Shown here piece by piece: positions 26,474 through 34,296 of a stretch of DNA of 64,000 nt. The DNA comes from Deltaproteobacteria bacterium (GTDB lineage Bacteria; Myxococcota_A; UBA9160; UBA6930), in NCBI GenBank assembly GCA_016875395.1, contig VGRF01000015.1:46668-110667 (forward strand), in the 5' to 3' direction. Position numbers and translations under genes: made by a program. A model generated the notes under the pieces. The model had not been told where the DNA came from and searched no databases. It worked only from the letters and a program-made list of their open reading frames with translations. The stretch's first letter is position 1. Every line of letters starts with the position of its first letter.

Positions 26474-28620
26474 CACGCGGCCTCGGAGCGCAGGCCGGCG
26501 CCGACCGCGCTGCTCACGAGGGCGGCGACGTCGAGCACGAGCACGGCGGCCTGATCGCCGAGCTCGGTGGCTCCGGCCACGCCGCGCACGCTGCGCACCG
26601 GGCCCTGGATCGGCTTGATCACGGAATCCCGCTGGCCTTCGAGCCGATCGACGAGCAGCGCGAGGCGCGCATCGCCGAGGCCGAGGATCACCGCGAAGGG
26701 TTTGTCCGCACTCGCGGCGCCGCTCGTGACGGAGAACTCCTCGCGCAGGCGCAGCACCGGCAGCGCTTCACCGCGCAGCGCGAGCAGCTCACGCGAGCCG
26801 CTGCGCTGCAGCGCGTCCGGCTCGGGGATCAGCACCTCGCGCACGCTGTTGAGCGGGATCGCGTAGCGCTCGCCGCCGACGCCCACGACCAGCGCTTGGA
26901 TGATCGCGAGGGTGATCGGCAGCGTCAGCGTGACGACCGTGCCCTTGCCGAGCGTCGAGTCGATCGAGGCGATGCCGCCGAGCGCCGACACGTTCGCGCG
27001 CACCACGTCCATGCCCACGCCGCGGCCGCTGGTCTCGGTGACTTCGCTGCGCGTCGAGAGACCCGGCGCGAACACTAGGTCGAGCAAGTCGCGCTGCGTG
27101 AGCTGCGCGTCGGCGGAGATGAGGCCGCGCTCGATCGCGCGCGCACGCACGCGGGCGGTGTCGATGCCGCGCCCGTCGTCCGCGACGCTGATCACGACGT
27201 CGTTGCCGCGCTGCGTGGCCTCGATGCGGACGTGACCGTGCTCGGGCTTCCCGGCGGCAACGCGCTCCTGCGCGCTCTCGAGCGCGTGGTCGAACGCGTT
27301 GCGGACGATGTGCATCAGCGGATCGACGAGCTGCTCGACGATCAGCTTGTCGAGCTCGGTGTCGGCGCCCTTGATCTCGAGCTGCGCGTTCTTGCCGAGA
27401 TCGAGCTTGAGGCGCCGCGCGACGCGAGAGAGTTTGTCGAAGACCTGCCGCAGCGGAACCATGCGCACTTCGATCACGCTGGCCTGCAGGTCTTGCAGCT
27501 TGCGATCGAGCGCCTTGTGGATCTTGTCGAGCTCGGCGCCGAGCTTCGCCGCGTGGGTGTCCGCCGCGAGCTTGCGCGCGAAGGCCGCGAGCGCGCCGCG
27601 CTCCTGCGCGAGCTCGCCCACGAGGTTCATCAGCTCGTCGAGCTTGCGAATGTCGACGCGCACCGTGTCGCTGATCGAGCGCAGCGTCGCGGCGTCCGCG
27701 TCCGTCGCTTCGCGCGGCGAGCCGGGGCGGTCGGCGAGCGCGATGTCCGGCTCGCCGACGGCGGGCGCCGCCGCCGGGCTCGCGCTCGGCTTCGCCACCG
27801 GCTGTGCCGCGGCGCGGCGTGGGCTCGCAGGCGCGGCCGAGCGGGTGCCTGCGCGCGCGGTGTGAATCGCGCTCGGCTCGAGATCGAGGCGGCGCGCGAG
27901 CGTCGCCGCGTCGAGGTCGGTCGCGGCGAGCAGCGCGAAGCGAATCTCGCCGGGATTGCCGTCGCCCGGGGAAGGCAGCGTCGAGAGCAGCTCGCCGACC
28001 TCGCGCAGCGCGGTGCCGATCTCGGAGAGCCGCTCCTCGAAGCTCGCGAGCTCGAGCACGGCCGTGATCACGTAGATCGCGCGGCCGCGCTGGAGGTTCT
28101 CCCGCAGGCGGTGCTCTTCGTACTCCGTGAGCGCGCGCAGCAGCGCCGGCGGCGCATCGAGCGCATCGCCCGTCGCCGCTTGCGGCGCAGGGGCGCCCGA
28201 GCGCCACGCGTCGATGCGCGCGAGCAGCTGCGCCACTGCGTCCGCGAAGCCGGGCGCGAGCGCGCCCGCGGCGAGCTGCTCGAGCGCGCGGCCGAACAGC
28301 GCCACGGCCTCCTCGAACAACGCGAGCCCGTCGGCCGTCACGCGCGCGCGGCCGAGGCGCCAGGCGTCGAGCAAGTCTTCGGTGCGGTGCGTGAGCTCGG
28401 CGAGCGCTCCGAGGCCGAACAGCCCCGAGAGGCCCTTCAGCGAGTGCGCCGAACGAAACAGGCGGTTGAGCACGTCGGGCGCGATTTCCTCGTCAGCCGT
28501 CGCCGACTCGAGGCAGAGCGCGAGGTCGTCGCGCATGCGCTCGAGAATCTCCTCGGCCTCCGAGAGAAACTCGCGCTCGGCTCGCGCCGCGGGCGTCGAC
28601 TTGTTACGGCGCGCCGCCAT
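26473..28620 (-). CDS. cheA: Chemotaxis-type histidine kinase CheA
   Basis: CheA autophosphorylates on a His and passes phosphate to response regulators. The 715-residue protein has, in order: an Hpt domain with RSAHSLKGLSGLFGLG (phospho-His about residue 59); a P2-like domain (about 165-260); an Ala/Pro linker; a dimerisation domain (LMNLVGELAQERGALAAF); the ATPase with N-box IVRNAFDHALE and G-boxes ADDGRGID and TSGRGVGMDVVRANV; and a C-terminal CheW domain (VGGERYAIPLNSVREVLIP). There is no receiver domain. It is one base after its cognate regulator gene. No MCP, CheW or CheR gene is in the window. Confidence 0.94.
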   Translation of the reverse strand: MAARRNKSTPAARAEREFLSEAEEILERMRDDLALCLESATADEEIAPDVLNRLFRSAHSLKGLSGLFGLGALAELTHRTEDLLDAWRLGRARVTADGLALFEEAVALFGRALEQLAAGALAPGFADAVAQLLARIDAWRSGAPAPQAATGDALDAPPALLRALTEYEEHRLRENLQRGRAIYVITAVLELASFEERLSEIGTALREVGELLSTLPSPGDGNPGEIRFALLAATDLDAATLARRLDLEPSAIHTARAGTRSAAPASPRRAAAQPVAKPSASPAAAPAVGEPDIALADRPGSPREATDADAATLRSISDTVRVDIRKLDELMNLVGELAQERGALAAFARKLAADTHAAKLGAELDKIHKALDRKLQDLQASVIEVRMVPLRQVFDKLSRVARRLKLDLGKNAQLEIKGADTELDKLIVEQLVDPLMHIVRNAFDHALESAQERVAAGKPEHGHVRIEATQRGNDVVISVADDGRGIDTARVRARAIERGLISADAQLTQRDLLDLVFAPGLSTRSEVTETSGRGVGMDVVRANVSALGGIASIDSTLGKGTVVTLTLPITLAIIQALVVGVGGERYAIPLNSVREVLIPEPDALQRSGSRELLALRGEALPVLRLREEFSVTSGAASADKPFAVILGLGDARLALLVDRLEGQRDSVIKPIQGPVRSVRGVAGATELGDQAAVLVLDVAALVSSAVGAGLRSEAA

Positions 28621-28621
28621 C

Positions 28622-29002
28622 TCAGCCTCTCGCTCCGGGCAGCAGGTCCTCGACGACGCGCAGCAGCTCCTGCGCGGCGAACGGTTTCACGAGGTACGCG
28701 TTCGCGCCGAGCGCGAGCCCGCGGCGGCGGTCTTCCTCGCCGCTCTCCGTCGACACGATCACGAGCGGGACGCCGGCGTGGCGCGGGTCGCGGCGGATGA
28801 ACGAGATCAGCTCGAGCCCGTGGATGTCGGGCATGTTGATGTCGGTGATGACGAGGTCGTAGGTCTGCCGGGGTAGGAGACGCAGCGCCTCGAAGCCGCT
28901 CGTCGCGAGATCAACTTTCAGCGCCTGGTCGCCCTCTTCGAGCGCTGCGCCGATCCACTCGCGCATGGTCTGCGAGTCTTCCACCACGAGTACGCGTCGC
29001 AC
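28622..29002 (-). CDS. CheY-like single-domain response regulator
   Basis: The 126-residue protein is one receiver domain: RRVLVVEDSQTMREWI gives the acidic pocket (E-D), DLVITDINMPDIHGLELISF holds the phospho-acceptor Asp at about residue 59, VIVSTESGEEDR the conserved Ser/Thr and NAYLVKPFAAQEL the conserved Lys. GTG 29002 was chosen because GGGAGGGGAG lies just upstream and the beta-1 strand follows immediately. It has no output domain, so it probably acts by protein contact, downstream of the CheA encoded one base after it. Confidence 0.92.
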   Translation of the reverse strand: MRRVLVVEDSQTMREWIGAALEEGDQALKVDLATSGFEALRLLPRQTYDLVITDINMPDIHGLELISFIRRDPRHAGVPLVIVSTESGEEDRRRGLALGANAYLVKPFAAQELLRVVEDLLPGARG

Positions 29003-29191
29003 CGCTCCCCTCCCAGCGCGCGCACTGCGCGCACTCGCGAGACTTCGGCCTCGGGAAGGCAATTCTTGAGGGAGTCCGCCGACTTCTGCGCGCTAGGCGC
29101 GGGCGCGACGCGGGTTCGCGAGGCAGGCCGAAATCGGGCTAGCGACGCCCGGCGGACAAAGCGTGGCCCGCGAGGGCGGCTGCCGCCCGGA

Positions 29192-31003
29192 TCAGCGGGT
29201 GGCCGCGCCGGTCGTCTCGCTCAGTGCGCGCTCGAGCAGGCTGCGATCGAGCGCGAGCCCGGCTTCGTGGAGTACGACTTCGAGGGCCCCGGTCTCGGGC
29301 AGCAGGAGCCCGCCGGGCAGGTTGTCGGCGTAGAGGATCGCGACCACGCGGTTGGCGCTCTCGATCGGCGCGAGGAACGCCTCGCGCGGGATGTCGTTGC
29401 CGAGCATCACGCACAGGCGCTGATCGCCTTCGTCCGTGGGGCGGCCGCGCACCGGGGCGAGCGTGTCGAGGACGCGCCGCACCCATGCGGACTCGCGCAG
29501 CGGCAGCTGCACCTCGCGCAGCGCGGCGTCGTCGGGGCCGCCCACCTTCGCGAGGCCGAGCTGGGCGATGCCGGCGAGCGTCTCGTCGCGAACCATGAAC
29601 AGCGCGACGCGCGAGAAGCTTTGCGCCGCGAAGCTGAGAACGTTCGTCAGCACCTCGCCTTGGTGGGCGCGCTCGCGCAGGCGCGAGCTGGCTTCGCGCA
29701 GGCGTGCGAGGTCGCCCTGCGGCAGCGCCGCGCGCGAGGGCGCAGGCTGAGTCGCGGCGAGCGAGCTCGCGTCGGGCAGAGCTTCGAGGGCCGAGCGCAA
29801 GGCAGCGGCGAGCTCGAGCCGCTCGGCGCCGCGCCGGGAGTCGGAGAGCGCGCCGTCCTTGGGGCGTTCGACGAATGCAGACGGCGCCGCGCCGGTGCGG
29901 CGGCGCGCCGGCGGGCGCGCGCCGGCGGGCGTCAGCACCACGATCGGGAGCCGAGGCGCTTGCCGTCGCAGGCGTGCCGCCACGTCGTACACGTCGCGCG
30001 CGCCGGAGATCGGATCGGGCGGCGCGTTCGCGCCGATCAGCACGAGCGGCAGCTCGCGCCGTAACAAGTATTGCCGGATGCGCTGGATGCCGAGCTCGGT
30101 GTGCTGGAAGGCGTGAATGCGCGCGTAGCCCGCGAGCGCAGACTTGACCCACTCGAGCACGGCGAGCGACGCATCGATCGCGATCACCGGCGGCGGCTGC
30201 GCGGGCGGCGCGGAGTCGGCGACGGGCTGCGGCTCGCTCTCGCGCAGCGACTCGTCGAGGCTCGGCGCAGGCGCGCTGGCACGCTGCGGCGCGGCTTCCA
30301 CGCGCGGCGCCGGTTCGGGCTCGAACGTCGGCTCCGGCTCGATCTCGGCCGGCACGACGGGCTCCGCTTCCGCAATCTCCGCGGACAGCGCCTCCTCGAC
30401 TGCCGCAGCCGCGGGCTCTCGCACCGCGGCGACGGGCGGAGGCGGATCCGCGAACGGATCGTCTTCGGGCCCGAGCGGCGGGGCCGCGACGGTGGCCGTG
30501 GAGTCGTCTTCGTCTTCAACGTTCTCGTCGCTCTCGCGAGCGCTCTCGAGGGCGAGGAACTGCGGGTTCAACCCGCGCGCGAGCGCGAGGTCGTCGGCGC
30601 CTGCGGCGCCCTCGCGCACCTCGAAGCTGAACTCGCCGGCGCGCCAGCGGAACATCGCCATGACCGCGTCGGCCACGGCCTGCGCGCGCAGCTCTTCGAG
30701 CGGATCGGTCTCGATCAGCGCGCGCTCGAAGAGCACCGACGACAGCGGCAGCGAGCGCTTGCGCGCCTCGCGCGCCGCGTCGGCGAGCGCGTCGACCTCG
30801 ATCGCCTTGCGCCGGGCGAGCAGCTCGCGCAGATCCTGAGGGAGATCGCGCGTCGTCGCGACGCGCACGAGGCCGCGTTCGAAGACGATCTGGCCTTCGC
30901 CGACATCGCCGCGCAGCGCGAGCACTCCGGACTTCCCGGAGAGGTGCACGATCTGGAGGATGTCGCCGAGGCCCAGGTCCTCCAGGCTTCCGACGAGACT
31001 CAT
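29192..31003 (-). CDS. PATAN (DUF4388) - receiver-like - GAF-like regulatory protein
   Basis: The 603-residue protein begins with a PATAN domain (MSLVGSLEDLGLGDILQIVH followed by SGKSGVLALRGD, residues about 1-150). A 100-residue acidic Pro/Glu/Ala linker follows. A receiver-like domain comes next (VIAIDASLAVLEWVKSALA to LPIVVLTPAG, about 275-375), whose expected Asp position is replaced by the LVLIGANAPPD stretch, so phosphorylation is doubtful. The C-terminus looks like a GAF domain (VLTNVLSFAAQSFSRVALFMV to VVAILYADNLPGG, about 440-590). PATAN-receiver proteins control type IV pilus motility in cyanobacteria; a similar role here, next to cheA, is inference. Confidence 0.78.
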   Translation of the reverse strand: MSLVGSLEDLGLGDILQIVHLSGKSGVLALRGDVGEGQIVFERGLVRVATTRDLPQDLRELLARRKAIEVDALADAAREARKRSLPLSSVLFERALIETDPLEELRAQAVADAVMAMFRWRAGEFSFEVREGAAGADDLALARGLNPQFLALESARESDENVEDEDDSTATVAAPPLGPEDDPFADPPPPVAAVREPAAAAVEEALSAEIAEAEPVVPAEIEPEPTFEPEPAPRVEAAPQRASAPAPSLDESLRESEPQPVADSAPPAQPPPVIAIDASLAVLEWVKSALAGYARIHAFQHTELGIQRIRQYLLRRELPLVLIGANAPPDPISGARDVYDVAARLRRQAPRLPIVVLTPAGARPPARRRTGAAPSAFVERPKDGALSDSRRGAERLELAAALRSALEALPDASSLAATQPAPSRAALPQGDLARLREASSRLRERAHQGEVLTNVLSFAAQSFSRVALFMVRDETLAGIAQLGLAKVGGPDDAALREVQLPLRESAWVRRVLDTLAPVRGRPTDEGDQRLCVMLGNDIPREAFLAPIESANRVVAILYADNLPGGLLLPETGALEVVLHEAGLALDRSLLERALSETTGAATR

Positions 31004-31122
31004 AGGCGGTCCATCGGCGCGTAGCTGTGCGAACTAAATGGGTGATCGGGCTTGCGATCCCCCGAGTCTCAGCGTTGCGCGGGGCGCCCGTTTCTCCCTC
31101 GCGGAGGCCGCGCGCGGCGTCG

Positions 31123-31758
31123 TCAGACCTGCGTCGCGCTCAGCGCGGGGCGTAGCCCCGGCGCCGCCGCACCGGCGATCGGCTGCGGAGGCTCTTCCGG
31201 GTCGGCGCGGTCGATGCGCAAGGCGACGCCGCCGGGGTAATGCCGCGGCGCTGCTGCGAGCGCCGCCTCTGCGCGGGTGAGCTCGGGCTGCGAGACGACG
31301 AGCGTGAGCCGCAGCGGCGCGGGCCGCGCGGCGAGGGCCGCGGCGACGCCTGCGAGCGTCGCGGCGATCGTGCGATCGAGCGCCAGGCGCGAGATGCGAT
31401 CCGGGGCGATTGCCAGCGCGAGCGCGCCGACGCGCAGCTCTGCGGCGCGCTGCGTCGCGTCCTGCGCCCAGGCGCGCGCGCCGGCCTCGCCGAACGCGGC
31501 GGGATCGCCCGCGCCGCCTAACAACACCCAGCTCGCGCGCAGCCGGCCGCGCGCGGGCAACAGGAGCACGCCGCTGCCGCGAGCGGCGGCGGGCGCGCTC
31601 GCGGCGGCCCGCGCCGCGAGTCCACACAGTCGCCAGTCGAGCCACGCGGCGGGCCCGCGCATCGGCAGGCCCGTCGCGAACAGCGGCGCGGCGATCAGGT
31701 CGCACGGGACGCGCTGGAACGTGCGCGCATCGAGACCGACCGGCAGCACCACGCTCAT
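31123..31758 (-). CDS. Small protein resembling the N-terminal domain of M17 leucyl aminopeptidases
   Basis: The 211-residue protein starts SVVLPVGLDARTFQRVPCDLIAAPLFATGLPMRGPAAWLDWRL in two parts (residues 1-43), which looks like the macro-like N-terminal domain of peptidase family M17. A GLAARAA and VLLLPARGRLRASWVLLGG core follows. There is no metallopeptidase C-terminal domain, so no catalytic activity is expected. It is coupled to nusB (ATGA overlap) and is the last gene of the fab-rib block. A single-domain protein of this type could bind nucleotides or regulate; the function is unknown. Confidence 0.6.
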   Translation of the reverse strand: MSVVLPVGLDARTFQRVPCDLIAAPLFATGLPMRGPAAWLDWRLCGLAARAAASAPAAARGSGVLLLPARGRLRASWVLLGGAGDPAAFGEAGARAWAQDATQRAAELRVGALALAIAPDRISRLALDRTIAATLAGVAAALAARPAPLRLTLVVSQPELTRAEAALAAAPRHYPGGVALRIDRADPEEPPQPIAGAAAPGLRPALSATQV

Positions 31759-32192
31759 CGCGGCGACTCCGCCGCCCGCGCGAGCGCGTCGAGCACGCCG
31801 TTCACGAAGCGCGGCGAAGCGTCGTCGCCGAAGCGGCGCGCCAGCTCGACGGCCTCGTCGATCGCGACTTCGCGCGGCGTGTCCGCGTACACGATCTCGT
31901 AGGCCGCGAGGCGCAGCACGTTGCGATCGACCGCGGCCATGCGCTCGAGCCGCCAGCGATGCGCGACCGCGGTGATGCGCGCGTCGATGTCGTCGCGATT
32001 CGACGCGACGCCGAGCACGAGCTCCTTCGCGAACGCCCGCGCACCGGCGGGCAGCTCGAAGTGCTCGGCGAGCGCCTCGAGCGAAGCCTGCGCGCGGGAG
32101 AGATCCGCCTCGCCGGACATGTCGGCGGCGTAGAGCGCCTGCAGCGCCGCCTCACGCGAGCGATGCCGCGGCGCGCTCTGCTTCGCGCTCAC
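31755..32192 (-). CDS. nusB: Transcription antitermination factor NusB
   Basis: NusB with S10 (NusE) binds boxA RNA and drives rRNA antitermination. The 145-residue all-helical protein has SREAALQALYAADMSG near the start and the family C-terminal signature LRLAAYEIVYADTPREVAIDEAVELARRFG, seen in two adjoining blocks, then SPRFVNGVLDALA. The start is GTG 32192, overlapping the ribH stop (GTGA). The ribH-nusB order is conserved in many bacteria. Confidence 0.94.
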   Translation of the reverse strand: MSAKQSAPRHRSREAALQALYAADMSGEADLSRAQASLEALAEHFELPAGARAFAKELVLGVASNRDDIDARITAVAHRWRLERMAAVDRNVLRLAAYEIVYADTPREVAIDEAVELARRFGDDASPRFVNGVLDALARAAESPR

Positions 32193-32674
32193 GACTCGAC
32201 CTCGGGCGGCTTCGCGAGCGCGCGCACGAGGCGCGCCATCTCCACTGCCGCGAGCGCCGCCTCGACGCCCTTGTTCCCCTCGCTGCCGCCCGCGCGAGCG
32301 AGCGCGGAGTCGACATCGTCCGTGGTGAGCACGCCGAACGCGACGGGCACGCCGGTGTCGCGCATGACGGCGCCGACGCCGTCGGTGACGCCTTGGCACA
32401 CGTACTCGAAGTGCGGGGTGCCGCCGCGAATCACGGCACCGAGCGTGACGATCGCGTCGTAGCGCCCGCTCTCGGCGAGCTTGCGCGCCGCGAGCGGAAT
32501 CTCGAACGCGCCCGGGACCCAGGCGACGTGCACGTCGTCGCCGCTCGCGCCCCGCGAAGTCAGCTCCTCACGGCAGCCTTCGAGCAGCGCGGACGAGATC
32601 GGGTGGTTGAAGCGGCCGACGACCACCGCGAAGCGGAGGCCGGCTGCATCGCGATCGCTCGGGTAGGTGCGCAC
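32189..32674 (-). CDS. ribH: 6,7-dimethyl-8-ribityllumazine synthase RibH
   Basis: RibH condenses the ribityl-aminouracil and the dihydroxybutanone phosphate to lumazine, the penultimate riboflavin step. The 161-residue protein has FAVVVGRFNHPISSALLEG at the N-terminus, VAWVPGAFEIPLAARKLAES with the substrate-binding PGAFEIP, and GAVIRGGTPHFEYVCQGVT, where the His is part of the active site. GTG 32674 lies 13 bp after the ribD stop; no strong ribosome binding site is seen. The ribE and ribBA genes that normally sit between ribD and ribH are missing. Confidence 0.93.
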   Translation of the reverse strand: MRTYPSDRDAAGLRFAVVVGRFNHPISSALLEGCREELTSRGASGDDVHVAWVPGAFEIPLAARKLAESGRYDAIVTLGAVIRGGTPHFEYVCQGVTDGVGAVMRDTGVPVAFGVLTTDDVDSALARAGGSEGNKGVEAALAAVEMARLVRALAKPPEVES

Positions 32675-32687
32675 GTGGGTGAGACGC

Positions 32688-33800
32688 TCACGGTCGGAAG
32701 GTGGCGTGAACGTACAGATCCGAACCGAGGCGTCGCATGCTTCGCAGCTCGAACTGAGCACGATCCGCGAGCTTTGTGAGCCCGAGTGCGGCGACCGCAG
32801 GCCTGCCGTCGCCGCCGATCACACTCGGCGCGACGAACCAGTGCAGCTCGTCGACGAGCCGCGCGCGCAGCAGCGCCGCCGCGAGCCCGCCGCCGCCCTC
32901 GACCAAGATCTGCGTGAGACCTGCGCCTGCGAGCTGGGCGAGCGCGCGCTCGAGGTCGAGGTGCTTGCCGCGCTTCGGCGCTTCGAGCGTGCGGGCGCCG
33001 CGCGCCGTGCGCGCCGCGAGCGCGCGCGCGGGGTGGCCGTGTGCGGTGAGCAGCCACGTGCGGTCTGCGTAGGCGTCGCGATAGAGCGCAAGCCGCGGCG
33101 GCGTGGCGAGCGCGCTGTCGACGACGACGCGCACCGGCGCTCGCACGAGCTCGCCCGCAGGCGTGCGCACGGTGAGCGCGGGGTCGTCCGCGAGCGCAGT
33201 GCCGGCGCCCACCATCACCGCGTCGGCCACGTCGCGCAGCTGGTGCGCAAGTGCGCGCGCGGGCTCGCCCGTGATCCAGCGTGACTCGCCGCGCGCCGTC
33301 GCGATGCGCCCGTCGAGGGTCGCCGCCAGCTTCAGCGCCACCCACGGTCGGCCGCGCTCCTGCACGGAGAAGAAGCCGCGGTGCTGGTAGACGCACTCGG
33401 CGGCGAGCACGTCCGTCACGACCTCGATGCCCGCGCGGCGCAGCGCGCGAATGCCGCGGCCCGACACGAGCGGATGCGGATCGCGCGCGCCGATCCACAC
33501 GCGCGCGATTCCGGCAGCGCGAATCGCGTCGGTGCACGGCGGCGTGCGGCCGTGATGCCCGCACGGCTCGAGCGTCACGGCGAGCGTGGCCCCGCGCAGC
33601 GCGCGCTCACCGTGGCGGCGCAGCGCCTGCCGGATCGCGCGCACCTCGGCGTGCGCCGAGCCCGGCGGCTGCGTCTCGCCCGCACCCAACACCTTCGCGC
33701 CTCGCAGCACGACGGCGCCCACCGCGGGATTCGGGAACGTGCGCCCCGACGCGCGGCGCGCTCGTGCGAGTGCGAGCTGCATGGCTTCTTCGGGGCGCAT
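32688..33800 (-). CDS. ribD: Bifunctional riboflavin deaminase-reductase RibD
   Basis: RibD deaminates the pyrimidine and then reduces its ribosyl side chain. The 370-residue protein has the zinc cytidine-deaminase domain (GSAHAEVRAIRQAL and LEPCGHHGRTPPC, about residues 48-87) and a C-terminal dihydrofolate-reductase-like domain (WVALKLAATLDGRIATARGES to LVEGGGGLAAALLRARLVDEL). Both activities should be intact. The start is ATG 33800, 7 bp after nrdR. It is coupled by order to ribH. Confidence 0.95.
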   Translation of the reverse strand: MRPEEAMQLALARARRASGRTFPNPAVGAVVLRGAKVLGAGETQPPGSAHAEVRAIRQALRRHGERALRGATLAVTLEPCGHHGRTPPCTDAIRAAGIARVWIGARDPHPLVSGRGIRALRRAGIEVVTDVLAAECVYQHRGFFSVQERGRPWVALKLAATLDGRIATARGESRWITGEPARALAHQLRDVADAVMVGAGTALADDPALTVRTPAGELVRAPVRVVVDSALATPPRLALYRDAYADRTWLLTAHGHPARALAARTARGARTLEAPKRGKHLDLERALAQLAGAGLTQILVEGGGGLAAALLRARLVDELHWFVAPSVIGGDGRPAVAALGLTKLADRAQFELRSMRRLGSDLYVHATFRP

Positions 33801-33807
33801 GGCTCGC

Positions 33808-34278
33808 CTAGCGGGATTCGTCTTCGTCGCGCGCAGCCAACGTCGCGAAGAAGGCTTCGTAGTCGGCGGGGCTCTTCCAGTCGTGAAAGACCGAGGCGAA
33901 ACGCGAGGCTGCGATTGCGTCGACGGCGCTCAGCTCCTCGAGTGCGAGCTCGCCGACACGGCGCGTCGGCACCTCGGAGTCGCCCGTCTCGGCGAGCCTG
34001 GTCTCGATGCGGTCGATCATGTTTTGGATCGCGTCTTCGGAGATCGGCCGCTTCACCACGGCCTTCTGGATCGAGTGCTCGAGCTTCGCGCGGCTGAACT
34101 CTTCGCGGCGTTCGTCGCGCTTGATGATCTTCGGCACCAGCTCTTCGACGCGCTCGCGCGTGGTGAAGCGCCGCCCGCACTCGTCGCACTCGCGCCGGCG
34201 CCGAATCTCCTGACCCTCGCGCGTGAGGCGCGAGTCGATCACGCGATTCGACGGGTCGTTGCAGTACGGGCACTGCAC
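33808..34278 (-). CDS. nrdR: Ribonucleotide reductase repressor NrdR
   Basis: NrdR senses ATP/dATP and represses ribonucleotide reductase genes. The 156-residue protein has the N-terminal zinc ribbon (QCPYCNDPSNRVIDSR and RRRRECDECGRRFTTRERV, four Cys) and an ATP-cone (VPKIIKRDERREEFSRAKLE). GTG 34278 has AGGGAGG 9 bases upstream. The glyA-nrdR-ribD order is conserved. The length is normal. No NrdR box pair was recognised in the window. Confidence 0.95.
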   Translation of the reverse strand: MQCPYCNDPSNRVIDSRLTREGQEIRRRRECDECGRRFTTRERVEELVPKIIKRDERREEFSRAKLEHSIQKAVVKRPISEDAIQNMIDRIETRLAETGDSEVPTRRVGELALEELSAVDAIAASRFASVFHDWKSPADYEAFFATLAARDEDESR

Positions 34279-34296
34279 GAGGCGCGACCTCCCTGA

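Noticed and set aside
26099-26476. Reading 26099-26476 as a real 125-residue gene because it overlaps both neighbours by a few bases
   Set aside because: The translation is low-complexity and Arg-rich, and the only meaningful protein similarity lies in another frame (receiver fragment), so the overlaps are best seen as leftovers of the original gene.
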